A stretch of DNA of 64,000 nt from Warburgia ugandensis (lineage: Eukaryota; Streptophyta; Magnoliopsida; Canellales; Canellaceae), in NCBI GenBank assembly GCA_035236585.1, contig CP141128.1, positions 39,042,684 to 39,106,683 of the forward strand, given 5' to 3'. This document shows, in pieces, positions 10,655 to 22,560 of the stretch. The notes beneath the pieces were generated by a model, which worked only from the letters and a program-made list of their open reading frames with translations, ran no database searches and was not told the DNA's origin. The translations under genes were made by a program, and so were the position numbers. How positions within the stretch are numbered: position 1 is the first letter of the stretch; each line of letters opens with the position of its first letter.

Positions 10655-13331
10655 AATAATAAACTTTAATTTTATATGAAAAGTACCCAATTAGTATTTC
10701 ATGTGTTATAAAATATGGAGTTATTTCTAAGGCTATTTTGGAATTTCATAACACATGCATTTCTAACTTAATAATTAAAAAGTTCGATATTTGGTAGGTT
10801 TAGAAGGTAATCCAAAGTAAGCATATGGATTATTATAATTTTTTTAGAATTTAATTAGGATTTTTCATCTTTTGTAGGTCATGGAGAGATGATCCAAAGG
10901 CTAAGATTTATCAAGGTGAGAATTGAAGATCAAGATCAAAAGATGGAGTCAAGGCTTAGATTTCAGCATTTCAAAGTATATCAAGAGCCGATATCATACC
11001 AAGGAAAGATGATGGATCAATGGAAGCAATTGGAAGAATTAAAGGTGACTAGAATGGGCCCATAAAGTAAGCCCTACATTTCCACCACCTTTGCATGGGA
11101 GCCATATAAGCCATGAGAGAAGGTGACAAGTTAAGGAATTTAAGCGAAGCCTTTCAAGCCATTAAAGCCAATGGTGTGAGCCATGAAGCTAAGCCAAATA
11201 AGCCCTCAAAGTGAGACACACAAGCCAATTAAGCCAAATCCCACACAAAGTCATACAATGGGAGGAGAATTAAAGCAATGATCCACTTTCTAAATTTGGA
11301 TTTTCAAGGTTTAATTAAACAGTTTGAGAGAATTATGTAAAAGGTACAATGACTATGCATTGGTGGACCAATAAAGATAGAAACCCTATTTTTTAGCTCC
11401 ATCTCCCACTCTTTTTTCATTCAATTGACCGAGGGTTACAAGCTAAAAAGAGGGAGACACATCCTTAGGGAAAGGATGCCACCCTTCTCTAATTGGTGAT
11501 TAAGTGGTTTCCCAAATAGGAAACCTGAGAACTACTACAATTCAAATAACTTCAAAACCCTAGATCTTTATTCATTACCAATTCCTTAACTTTCCATCAA
11601 CCAAACATCACAAGATTAGAGGGAAAAGAACTCCACTTTCCATTCAAGGAAAAAGACACCTACGCCCTTGTTCAAAATAGAAACCAGCTCTCTTACCTCT
11701 CTTATGTCATCTTACCACGTCTCTTCCTTATATTTTCTAAGTTACATCATCTCCACCAACCTTCCTCATTCAATACCCTAACCCTAGGGCCACTGTCTGC
11801 ATTTTTTAACCCTTCCTAAGTTAGGAAACCACTCATCTATATATAGCCTAATGTTCCATACAAACTTTTGAAATAGAGGTGGGTGAGACACCTTGATATC
11901 AAGCTCTCCTTTGGTGTTATTTGCTACTAAACTTTGGGATTTCTTAGATGCTTTTCCTCTTTTGGATTTGTAGTTATTGTCTTAGTTATTTTCACTCCAA
12001 TTCAAGCTAGTAGTTTGCTTGCTTTGGTTTAGTTTTCCTGGCTTTAGTTTCCATTGTTTAGCTTTCTACTTTTTGTACCTTTCTTTCCATAGCTTCTCCT
12101 TCTTTCTTTTCCCCAATTCCACTTGTTCTCACCTTAGATTTAGTTTAATTTCCTTGCCGTAGTTCACCCACATAACTTTCTTTTCTCTTGAATTTCTCCT
12201 TGGATTTTCATTGTATATCATCATGCTTTAGTTTGTGAGCATTAGATTGCATTTTTTGTGTTGTTTGGATAGGATTTCATGCTTAAGAATTAATCATAAT
12301 TTCCAACAATAGAACATGCATTATGCATCTAGTTTTTGGTGTCATTTGTAGATGATTTAATAAAGGTTTTTGGGAATTCTTATCATGGATTGTCTATTTC
12401 ATCAGAGCACTTAAGATCACGATTGCTTCCTTGAATAAAAGCTATGGTTTCAGTAGTTTTTAACAAGAGATTTATTTACTGTTCTTAAGTACCAAAATCT
12501 AAAAATAGGGTTTTCCTTAACTTTGTGCTCTAATTTTAGCCATCAAAATATCTTATTTTCCTAAATCCTTTGCTACCCATTTATATTTTCATGTTATTAA
12601 TTAAATCCCATAAGTATTTTGCATAGTAACTCACTATAGGTGCATTTAGTTTCATCATCTTTAGGACTCCAGAATCATGTGGATAGTCTAAAAATCCGGT
12701 ACATGGCTCTAAATCCTATTCTCCTCTGAACTTTAGTTAATTTAGTTGTTAGATCTTATGCTAGAGTAGCTAATTTATTTAGTTTTATGTTGATTTAGGT
12801 TTAGAATGTTTTGATTTTAAGTTTTGGCAAGTTCTAGTATAGGAAAGTTTCCATTTTAGGTAATTTCCTTAAGTTAAATTTCCTAATTTGCACCCTTCTA
12901 ATTCTCTATAGTTTCTTTATTTGTTTATCATTAATTAGTTAAGTTTCCAATTCCAATTTCATAGTTTAAGCTTTAGTAATTTTTTCTTACTTTTAGTTTT
13001 AGATTAGGAAAGTTTTCATTTTTAGTAACTGTCTTAATTTATTTGTTTACTGTAATTCATGTTATTTCCTTACTGTGGTTTCTAAGTTTGCATGGGTGTT
13101 AGTTTCGTAAGTTTATTTTATAGTTTTATTTTATAATTCCATGCATGCATCTATTCCATGTTGTTTAATTTCCTAGATTAATCACAACCCTCCTTCTTTG
13201 GATGAAGTTACACCAATTTGAATAAAATCCAATTCATTGCAAATTTGTTAGATTCCTCATGGGATCGACCTTGCTTGCATGAAAATAATATATTGATTCA
13301 TGTACTTATGAGTAATTTTAAAGCTACACTA
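10655..13331 (+). repeat. 5' LTR of Ath-B
   Basis: Aligns throughout with 18521-21238. The first bases are decayed (AATAATAAA for TGTGATAAG, all G-to-A or T-to-A changes). It contains the AAGCCA-rich block at 11060-11240 and the AGGAAAGTTT-rich block at 12830-13040. Confidence 0.8.
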
Positions 13332-13336
13332 AGTTT

Positions 13337-13354
13337 TGGCACCCTTGGCAAGGA
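13337..13354 (+). promoter_or_regulatory. Athila primer-binding site (Asp tRNA type)
   Basis: TGGCACCCTTGGCAAGGA, a decayed form of TGGCGCCGTTGCCGGGGA, the Asp-tRNA complement used by Athila and some Tat elements. It lies 5 bases after the LTR end. Confidence 0.75.
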
Positions 13355-14466
13355 GTCACAACGAATTGGTGGTTGGATCCTTATTTATATTGCCTATCTT
13401 TAGTTACAGTTTTAGGTTGCATTAGGTTAAGGTTTGCATTTAAAGTTGCATAGTTTGTTAATTACTCACAAATTAATCCATCTTACTTATTTTGTGCAAG
13501 GGGAATTTGGCAAAGGAGTGGCTTCATCACCTTGGGTATATTTGCTTTCCTAAACTAGGGTTTTTGCTTTTTGAGTGAAACTTGTAGTGAGGACCATTGT
13601 AACTTGCAATTTCTATTTCAATTTTAAATGGGTTGTATTAAATTAAGGCAAGTGTGTGGTATGGAGGCTCACACTTGATCTACATCAATAACCCCACTGT
13701 AAGTATTCCTCACTTACTTTTTATTTTTTCTAGATTAGGTAGCATTTAATGTAATTTGCATTTGGTTGATAGTGTAATTCATATAGATTAGGATCACTAA
13801 TTTTAATTGTTGCATCTTTATTCAAGATTGCTTTAGAGAGAACCTATCTAACATTGGTTGAATAGCATATAGGTTTCATTGGTTTGTTTTCTTGTATTGC
13901 ATTGCATTGCATGTTTATTGCTTCATTGTGGATGGAACTTAATGTAAGGGCCCCACAAGAATGCTCATTAGATGAGGACTAGATTTCATCACCAAATCCT
14001 TGGCCCACCTAGGAAATCAAATCAATTCCTTGTATACGTGTGACCCCAACCATTAATCTTAATTTAAAAACAAGTAGCAACAGACCTAGGGTTTTGAGCT
14101 TATAGGACCCTTTTTAAAAGAGGAGATCTATTACCCCTCCAATGACTTTTGAACTTTGTGTAGTGGGTATCCAAAATCCAACTATTTTTGCCATGCCTCT
14201 TGTTGATGGCTACAAAGGTCTAAAGGCCTCTTTCTAGGAGAATTGTATGAACTGCCTTGGGCTAGACCTAACTAGTAAGCATTAGTCAAATCTAAATCTA
14301 AGGAGGAGCTATCTAGCTTTAGGTTAAAAGCTACAATCTCAAGGATTAACAAATATCTTTAGGCCAAGCTGGCTAAAATTAAGAATTTTTTTATTGCATA
14401 TCACATAAAGTTAGGAGTCACATTTAGGTCTAGGTTTCATTATTTAGATATGTTTCATTGTAGTGC
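13355..14466 (+). other. Ath-B untranslated leader
   Basis: About 1.1 kb between primer site and gag without a conserved frame. It is shared block by block with 34804-35640 and 51811-53097, for example a CTTGGCCCACCTAGG segment near 14001 and a TTTTTAAAAGAGG segment near 14110. It probably contains the packaging region, by analogy with other LTR elements. Confidence 0.65.
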
Positions 14467-15640
14467 ATGCAAGGACATCAATCTCAGCACATTGAATTAG
14501 TACCACTAGATCCTGAGATGGAACATACACATAGACAAGGGGTAAGAAACCAAATTCCTAACCCCATGGCTAAACCACTAGCAATAGTTGAGCATAAGCC
14601 TATACATGATTTTTATGCACCATTCCAATTAAATACTCCATCACGCATCACACTGGCTCCTACCAATGCAGACTACTTCGAACTTAAACTTGGATCAATA
14701 CAATTACTCTCATGTTTCTATGGTTGTGAGAGAAAGGACTCTTACGTACATATCAAGGAATTTCTTGATATATGTGCTACATTTAAAACAAAAATGTCAC
14801 TAAGGATTCTATTAGATTTAGGTTATTCCCTTTCTTATTAAATTCTTGAATAAATACTTTCCTATCCATAAGACTAATGCCCTTCATAGGGAAAATATTA
14901 ATTCCAATACATGATGAACAATATTATAAATGTTGGGAGAGATGTGATGAATTACTGCAGAGGTGCCATCATCATGGAATTGAAAAATGGCAGTAGGATC
15001 AATATTTCTAAGAGCCATTAACACCTCAAAATAAAAAAATGGTATATGCAACAAGTGTAGGGCCCTTTATGATGAAAAGTGAAACAAAGGCATGGGAATT
15101 TTTCCGAACATTAGAAGACAATTCACAACAATGGGATTATTCTCATGGAAGAGAGATAAATGCCCTACCACAAAAGAAAGGAGGCATGTACGAAGTTGGA
15201 GAACTGTTAAACATCTCTTATAAGCTTGATTCTATAGCAAACATAATTGAAACTTTAGGTGGGAAAATGGGAAAGCTTGAAACGATGTTTGAAACATTCA
15301 TGGCTGCTAATGTAAAACCTCTATAAGAGGTTTCTGCCATTTGTTCAAGCCTAGCCCATATAGCTATAGCTTGTCCATCCAATAGATTGCTTAATAAATA
15401 CCTTTTGGAACAAGCGAATGCTCTTAGTGCATATCACAACCCTAAAAACAACAACCCATATTCTGATACCTATAATCCAGGATGGGCTAGTCATCCCAAT
15501 TTGTCATGTTCTAAAAATAATTATCAGAGAGGTAGATATATGAACCTCCTCTTCAAAACATTCCTAGGATTTCCACTTCACAACAACCATCAAGTTTTCA
15601 ACTACCCAACAAACACAAAAACCATCAATGGAGCATAATA
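14467..15640 (+). pseudogene. gag: Athila gag, broken
   Basis: The capsid/nucleocapsid precursor of an Athila element. It is read in three pieces: 14467-14841 (124 codons, starting MQGHQSQHIELVPLDPE and running to HIKEFLDICATFK), 15039-15326 (95 codons, with TKAWEFFRTLEDNSQQWDY and a coiled stretch ending KLETMFETFMAANVK) and 15387-15638 (83 codons, Asn/Tyr/Pro-rich with NPYSDTYNPGWASHPN). The order and motifs match the gag of Ath-D at 35641-37560. The FPFSLKDK...WLNSL capsid core, present in Ath-D, is deleted near 14840. Stops and frameshifts rule out function. Confidence 0.85.
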
Positions 15641-15872
15641 AACAATATATCATAAAGAAACTTGATGAAAAATAATAAATCCTTGCATCAAACTCAAAAT
15701 GATAGTCAACAAAATATCACCAGGTTGGAGAGGCAAATGGGTTAGTTGTCTGCATCATTAAGTGAAAGAGAAAAGGCAAAGTTTCCCAGTAAGCCTATCC
15801 CAAACCTTAAGGGACAATTAAAATTAAGGTCTAGCTCACAAACATCCCATGAGCAAGCTAGCTAAGTCTATC

Positions 15873-15988
15873 TGTGACGACCCGGGTTTCATATGATGCA
15901 AATTTCATAAAAAGGTGAGATCTCTTGCTTTAGAAATATGAAATGCATGAACATGGGATTTCAAGGTTACAAAAATGGAGTCATTACA
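15873..15988 (-). mobile_element. 116-bp miniature element, probably a collapsed Tekay solo LTR
   Basis: Starts TGTGACGACCCGGGTTTC and ends GGAGTCATTACA, with a perfect 5-bp duplication CTATC at 15868-15872 and 15989-15993. Removing it restores the gag text of Ath-D (GTCTAT then an AACCACCCTTAG-like block, 37197-37215). Its first 17 bases equal those of Tek-5 at 58821, followed by a related ATATGAT-GCAAA stretch, so the left end is a Tekay LTR 3' end in reverse. The right end reversed begins TGTAATGAC, as an LTR 5' end would. A MITE with TGTRAYGAC inverted ends and 5-bp duplication is the alternative. Confidence 0.75.
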
Positions 15989-16129
15989 CTATCACAACCC
16001 TTAGGCGTGGCCATCAAGTTTATAACAAAATCGGCAGACTGAGGAAAAGAAAGAGAAGAATAAAAAGGCACAAATATAGGAGAAAGAGAATAGATGGAAA
16101 TCTCATACTAAGCCTATAGTGGAGCCACC

Positions 16130-16830
16130 CTAATTCCCTCAATTACTCAACAAGCCTTAGAAAGGAACAAATTTCAATGAGATAATGGAAGTATTTAAAA
16201 ATGTGCAAGTTAATACGTCATTACTCCATTTTATAAAGGACATTCTTGCTTATGCTAAGTTTCTTTGCACAACAAAGAGAAAAATCAATGTACAAATGAA
16301 AGTTACTCGCATAAATTAGGTGAGCTCTTTAATACAACACTACACACCACCCATGTTTAGAAACTCGATGTCCCATCATTTCTTGTGTTGATGTACTCTG
16401 TCTATGAGCAACTAGGGCTTGGTGATCTTAAACCAACAAATACCACATTGTAGTTAGCTGATATATCAATTAAGATTCCATGTGGTATGGTTGAAGATTT
16501 TTTAAAATAGGTGGACTAGTTTTACATTCCTATAGATTTTATTGTATTGGATACCTAGCTTGTATTACACTCCGGTAGTCAAATTTCGGAGATTCTTGGA
16601 CGTTAATTCTCTGCAACATCTAATGCCATCATCAATTGTAGAAATGGTATATTGCAATTGTCCTTTGGCGATATGAAAGTTGAGCTTAATGTTTTCAATT
16701 CCAGCCATCATCAATTTTTATGACTCTTGCAACATGATTGAAGATTTAATTCCAGAAGTTCTTCCACCATTGTCTACCTTCGATTCACTGGAGGCTTATC
16801 TTACATATCGCAATTTCAATTTTTAACATC
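16130..16830 (+). pseudogene. Athila protease region, broken
   Basis: Gag-protease linker and aspartic protease of Ath-B. Pieces readable in shifting frames include NFNEIMEVFKNVQVN, YAKFL, YEQLGLGDLKPTN and a FGDMKVELNVFN stretch, parallel to Ath-D 37344-38080. The catalytic Asp segment (DLGA in the family) is deleted between the CHTISCI-like part and YEQLG, near 16385-16400. It stops near 16830 and runs straight into the untranslated 3' region with no reverse transcriptase. Confidence 0.75.
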
Positions 16831-16839
16831 TAGTTGAAG

Positions 16840-18520
16840 ACAATAAACTTAGAACTTAGTGGGAGGCAACCTAGGGTTTTTTAGAGTCTCATGATTCTTT
16901 TTACATCACTCATTCATCATTTAGTGTCCTATATATCAAAACATTGGGTACAATGTTTAGTTCAAGTTGGGGGGTGTAGAAATGAATGAGATGTGTTGTT
17001 TTATTCATATTTTAAAATTTTAAAATGCTTTTAAGGTCAAAGTTCATCCACTGTGATTAGAATTAGATTGTCTAAAGTTTAGTATTTCCACTACTTTAAA
17101 TTCTTAATAGAAATGCATATGGTTAATTCTGCATTTTATTCATGACTTAAAGTGTTTTATGAAAGTTAAATCTTAGAATACACTTACACATAGTACATAA
17201 GTTTAGACTAATAGATGGTTATAACATAGAGAACCCAAGGAATATCAATGGAGACCTATATGCCCAAATGAGTATTAGAGATTATCATGTTTCTAAGGGT
17301 TATAAGTAATTCCATATTTTCTTTAGTGTACATTACTTTGAAAGATCCCAGTATCTTTGTTTTGTTCAATTTTCAAGAACCAAATGGGAGTGTTAACTTT
17401 CTTTCTAGAGTGTCTATTAACTTAGGTTTTAAAGAAGCCTAGGATATGATATAGGCCATCCTAGTTTAATGCAAAGACATAAAGCCTACCTAGTATATTA
17501 TTCCACTAGTTAGCCCTTTGAGGCTTATGAAAAGCCTTTTCTTTTTGACAACCAATTTACCTTAGCTCATAAACCCAGCCAAAAAAAAAAAAAATCCATT
17601 ATCTACCTTTCAAACATGAGTAGGGATGATACCAAAAGTTTAGGAAAAGGACAATAGTCAAAGAAGTGAGAAATATAAAAAGTATAAAGAAAAGTATTCC
17701 TGATTAGAAATACAAGTAAAAGTGAAAAAGAAAAAGAAAGAAAAAAAAGTTAAGTTGAAAAGAGAAACTAAAAATAGAGAAGATATTCCCTTCAAGTGCA
17801 TTCAAAAGTGAAGTTTTATAAATAAATGTCAATCGAAGACCTCTATTCATATATGAACATTTTAGTCCTTATACGCTCCTTTTAAGAACCTATCCTAAGC
17901 CTGCATTTTGTCCTGTCTGAAGATCCATTGATCTTAGGTGGAATATAGCCTCAATGAGGATATAAATAGGAAGGGAATAAGGTGAACTACCCTACTGGCC
18001 TTGGTAATGGCATCCATTCTAAAGGATCATATTCTTTGTGTCATCACTCCTTATAATGGTATATGAACCATTAGTCTTGTTGGAACTGGTCACATAGTGA
18101 GAGAAATTTGTTTGACCCCTTTTATCTAAAAGATTTATTTCTAAGTGTATACCAGTGATAATTTGAGGTCAATACCTCTTTCCAATAGAGATACAAGCAT
18201 ATATGTTTAAAAGTCCTGACTTATGTACCTGTACACACATTGCACTTAGAGATGAAACTAAAATAAATTGGCTTGATATGTAGATAATTTATGGACTTTC
18301 TCATTCATCTTTATTAAGTTTTTAAAGCTAGTAAAGTATTATTGGATGAGAATTCTCTGGGATAAATCAAGAACTTAGCCTTATTGAATTTTTTGGATGT
18401 ATTCATTACAAACCCTCATGAGGCTTAAACTTCCCATTAGGGGAAACCTAACGGTTTAGGTGCTTGTTTCATGATCTTTTACATGTTTTGCTTGAGACTA
18501 GCAAAATTCTGGTTGGAGGA
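16840..18520 (+). other. Ath-B 3' untranslated region with polypurine tract
   Basis: No coding sequence. It has the family marker GGGAGGCAACC near 16860, the palindrome AAACATTGGGTACAATGTTT at 16940-16959, a TTGGGGGGTGTAG run near 16968-16980, and the long conserved non-coding block up to the polypurine tract GGTTGGAGGA at 18511-18520, directly before the LTR start. Confidence 0.75.
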
Positions 18521-21238
18521 TGTGATAAGTGTTCAATTTTGTATGAAAAGTACCTAATTAATATTTCATGTATTATAAAATATAGAGTTATTTCTAGTTT
18601 TTTTGAAATTTCATAACACATGCATTTCTAAACTAATAATTCAAAATTTGATATTTAGCAATAGAGAAGCTAATCTAGAGTAAATATGTGAATTATCATA
18701 TTTTTTTAGGATTTTACTAGAGTTTTTAACATTTGTAGGTCTTGGAGAGATGATCCAAAGGCGGAGATTTATCGTGATGGGAATTGAAGATCAAGATTAA
18801 AAGATTGATTGAAGGCCTCGATTTCAACATTTCAAATTAGATCAAGGTCCAAGATCATATCAAGGAAAGATGATGGGTCAATGTAAGCACTTGGAAGAGC
18901 TAAATGTGACTAAATTGGACCCATAAAGTAAGCCATGCATTTCCACCACCTTTGAATGGGAGCCATTCATGCCACCTTCGCCATATAAGCCATGAGAGAA
19001 GGTGACAAGCTAAGGAATTCAATCCTTTAAAACTAAGGTTGTGAACCATGAAGCCAAGCCAAATAAGCCCCCAAAGTGAGCTACACAATCCAATTAAGCC
19101 AAATGACACATGGAGTCATACAATTGGAGGAGAATTCAAGCAATGATCCACTTTTTAAATTTGGATTTTCAAGGTTTAATTAAAAGGTTTGAGAGAATTA
19201 TGTAAAAGGTAAAATGGCTATGCATTGGTGGACCCATCAAGAGAGAAACCATATTTTTCAACTCCATTTCCCACTCTTTTTCCATTCAATTGACCTAGGG
19301 TTACAAGTTAAAAGAGGGAGGCACCCCCTAGAAAAAAGACACCCCCTTTCTTAATTGGTGATCAAGTGGTTTCCAAAATAGGAAAATTTAGATCTACTTC
19401 AATTCAACTAACATCAAAACCCTCCATATTTATTCATTACCTATCCCTAAATTTCTATCAACCAAACATCACAAAATTAGAGGGAAAGAAACTCCACTTT
19501 CCATCCAAGGAAAGAGACGCTTACTCCCTTGTTCAAAATTAGAAACCAGCCCTCTGATCTCTCTTATGTCATCTTCCCAACTCTATTTCTTATATCATCT
19601 AGCTTACATCATCTCCACCTAACCTTCCTCATTCAATATCCTAACTGTAAGGCCACGTTCGTCATGTTATATAGCCCTATGTTCCATATGAATTTATGAA
19701 GTAGAGGTGGGTGAGACACCTTGAAATCAAGCTCTCCTTTGGTGTTATTCACTACTGGCCTTTGGGATTTGTTAGATACTTTTCTCCTTTAGATTTCTAC
19801 TCACTATCTTGTTTATTTTCTCTCCAATTCAAGTTAGTAGTTTTCTTGCTTTGGTTTTGTTTTGCTTGCTTTAGTTTAATTGTTTTTCTTTCTAGTTTTT
19901 GCACCTTTCTTTCCATCTAGGTTCTCCTTCTTTCTTTACCCCAATTCCACTTTTTTTTTTTTTTTTTATTCCCATGCGATTCAAGTTAAATTATCTCTAG
20001 TAGTGACAAACAAGAGAAAGAGCTAGCTTAGAACCATGATTTTCCCTCTTGAAATTCAAGTTTTTTCCTTATTCCCACCTTAGTTTTTGGTTAATTTCCT
20101 TGCCTTAGTTCACCCACTTGGCTTTCTTTTCAATTGAATTCCTTTCTTAGTTTTCTTTGTATATCATCATACTTCTGTTTGTGAGAATTATATTACATTG
20201 TTAGTGTTGTTTAGATCAGATTTCATGCTTAAGAATAAGATGCAATTTTCAGAAATAGAACATGTATTATGCATCTAGATTTTGGTGTAATTTGGAGGTG
20301 ATTTAATAAAGTTTTTTTGGAATTCTTACCATGGATAATTTATTTCACCAAAGTTCCTAAGATCTGAGTTATTACCTTGCATAAAAGTTATGCTTTCAAT
20401 AGTTTTCAAATGCGAGATTTATTGACTACTCTTAAGTGCCAAAATCTGGAAATTGGGTTTTCTTGAATCCTTAGGTACACATTTATATTTTCATGTTTTT
20501 AGTTAGATTCCATATTTAGTTTGTATAGTAACTCACCATAGGTGCATTAATTTTCATTATCTTTAGGTCTCCAAAATCATATGCATAGTCCAAAAACCAT
20601 GTGCATGGTTCAAAATCCCATTCTCCTTTGAACTTTGGTTAATTTAGTTGTTAGATCTTGTGTTACTGTAATTAATTTAGTTATTTTAATGTTGGTTTAG
20701 GTTTAGAAAGTTTTGTTTTTGAGCTTTAGCAAGTTTTAGTTTAGGATAGTAGTAAATTAGGAACGTTTCCTTTTTAGATAGTTTAATTTCCTAGTTTGCA
20801 TCATTTTATTTCTTTGTAGTTTCTTTATTTGTTTACAATTAATTAGTTGTTTCCAATTCCAATTTCTTAGTTTAAGTTTTAGTAAGTTTCCCTTACTTTT
20901 AAGTCTAGATTAAGAAAGTTTCTATTTTTTAGTAAGTGTCTTAAGTTAGGTGTTTATTGTAATTCATGTTGTTTCCTTACACTAGTTTCTAAGTTTGCAT
21001 GCATGTTAGTTTAGTAAGTTTCCTTTATAGTTTTAATTCTAATTCCATGCATGCTTCTATTTCATGTTGTTTAATTTTCCAGTTTAATCATAACTCTCCT
21101 TCTTTGGATGAAGTTACACAATTTGAATAAAATCCAATGCAATACAAATCTATGAGATTTCTCATGGGATTGACCTCTCCTACATGAAAATACTACATTG
21201 ATACATCCACTTATGAGTAATTTTAAAGCTACACCTCA
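18521..21238 (+). repeat. 3' LTR of Ath-B
   Basis: The clearest LTR of the family. It starts TGTGATAAGTG after a polypurine tract and ends ACACCTCA. It contains an AAGCCA-rich block (18950-19110), an 18-base poly(T) near 19952, and AGGAAAGTTT-like units (20700-20960). Frames at 18900-19109 and 19711-19920 are LTR sequence. Confidence 0.85.
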
Positions 21239-21450
21239 AATTTCATTTAATTGTAGTTTCTAATTTCATGCAATTACTTTCCTAGCTTGAATTCAAATCC
21301 AAATCAATCTTTCTCTTTGTTGAAGTTAAGCACTTTAAGATATATCAAACATACAAATTTATGAGATTCCTCATGGGTTCAACCTTTCTTGTATGCAATA
21401 CTACTTTGATTTGTGCACTTGTGAGAAATTCTAAGGCTACACCTCTTATA
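21239..21450 (+). repeat. Displaced tail of the Ath-A LTR
   Basis: Repeats the last 210 bp of the LTR (GAGATTCCTCATGGG...TTCTAAGGCTACACCTC) directly after the end of the Ath-B 3' LTR. The simplest reading is that it is the rest of the LTR broken at 10654. Confidence 0.75.
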
Positions 21451-21860
21451 ATTAATCCTTGATTCATAATAGTTAGGATTTGATAATTTATCTAGTCTCC
21501 AATGATCAATGATTTTTTTAAGTTAAAATTTTAAATAAATGACATTCAAAGAAAATGATCGTAGTTTCGATTGATTTCTTGAGTTACAAAAAGGAATAAC
21601 TAGTGGTGGAACGTAATGCTAGTGTAGGTGATCTAAAATTCTAACCTTCAATTATGGTTTATTCTCTTAGTTCAAAGAAGTCTAATCTCTTTGATCATTT
21701 CAACACCTTAGTTTGTAATCTTTTTAGTGTAAATCTTTTACGATCATTACAGGAGAATAATTTTGTGCTTTAAACTCACACTATGTCCTCCATGTAGATG
21801 TAACCATGCAACACTACAATTAACTAATGTGTACTTGCAAAAAAACTCTCAACTAATTTT
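21451..21860 (+). repeat. Probable 5' LTR end of Ath-C
   Basis: About 400 bp that do not match the other Athila LTRs by eye but end at a primer site, so they should be the end of a diverged LTR. No coding potential was seen. Confidence 0.45.
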
Positions 21861-21879
21861 TGGCATCATTGTCAGGGAG
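21861..21879 (+). promoter_or_regulatory. Athila primer-binding site of Ath-C
   Basis: TGGCATCATTGTCAGGGAG, a decayed Asp-tRNA complement. Ath-C leader sequence follows at 21880-22012 and resumes at 32394 after Tek-1. Confidence 0.75.
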
Positions 21880-22007
21880 GTGATTGTGTGGCCAAAGCAC
21901 CGTTAGATTAGGTTTAGGATAATTAGATTTGTTATTTTTCTACTGAGTGGAATTATAGTGAAGTTGACTTGAACTTCATTTTAAATTGCAAATTCAATTC
22001 AAGTATT

Positions 22008-22012
22008 ATAAT
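22008..22012. repeat. Tek-1 target duplication, left
   Basis: ATAAT, matching 32394-32398. Confidence 0.85.
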
Positions 22013-22254
22013 TGTAACATCCAAATTTTTAATTCTTTTAGTTCTAATTGTATTGTGTTAAAATTTTATAAAACCTTTAGATTTGAGTGGTACTCAAAAA
22101 ATGATTCCAAAGACACTAAGAACACCAAAATCAAAATCCAAATGAAGAAGTTATGACACTCCAAACATTAAGTGGGAAAAAAAATTTTAATGCTTAAATA
22201 AGGGGGTCAAATTTGATATTGGCACCCCCCACTTAACTAAATAAGAAACAACCG

Positions 22255-22560
22255 TCGGGTCTATTCTTCCCAATCCTGACGAGAGGAGGAAACGGGGGGC
22301 CAAGAAGAGAAGGGAAGAAGAAGAAGAGAGGAGAGAAGGAAGAGAAGGAGATGAGAAAGGATAGAAGAGAGAGGGGGCTGGGATCAGCACGCTGGAAAAC
22401 CCTCCCACACCAGAGAAGAAGAGGGGCGTTGGGGTTTTCAGGAGCCAAAATTTCCAGGTGCCGCCAAAGAAGACAACAGCTTAGATTGTCAATCCAAGCT
22501 GACCGATCTTCTCAGCGCATGAGCATGAACCAAAGCCCTAAGGTTTTGGGATGATACGTG
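22255..22560. other. GC- and purine-rich block in Tek-1 LTR
   Basis: A purine run (GAGGAGAGAAGGAAG-like) then GC-rich text, strongly unlike the AT-rich surroundings. The counterpart at 30262-30560 is more decayed. Similar blocks occur in the other Tekay LTRs (41100-41990, 48780-49110, 58425-58720, 62030-62290). A promoter or 5' transcript region is a guess. Confidence 0.5.

Larger units (their letters stand above)
10655..21238 (+). mobile_element. Athila element Ath-B, two LTRs, pol mostly missing
   Basis: A 10.6-kb element in this order: 5' LTR 10655-13331, Asp-tRNA-like primer site 13337-13354, leader, broken gag, broken protease, 3' untranslated region, polypurine tract, 3' LTR 18521-21238. 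By eye the two LTRs agree at very roughly 85 percent, so insertion is old. Reverse transcriptase, RNase H and integrase are absent between protease (to about 16830) and the 3' region. It interrupts the Ath-A LTR. AATTT stands near both ends (10644-10648 and 21239-21243) as a weak candidate duplication. Confidence 0.75.

Noticed and set aside
22187..22554. Overlapping frames on both strands in the Tek-1 LTR
   Set aside because: Base-composition artefacts of the GC-rich block; the matching part of the 3' LTR is not open.
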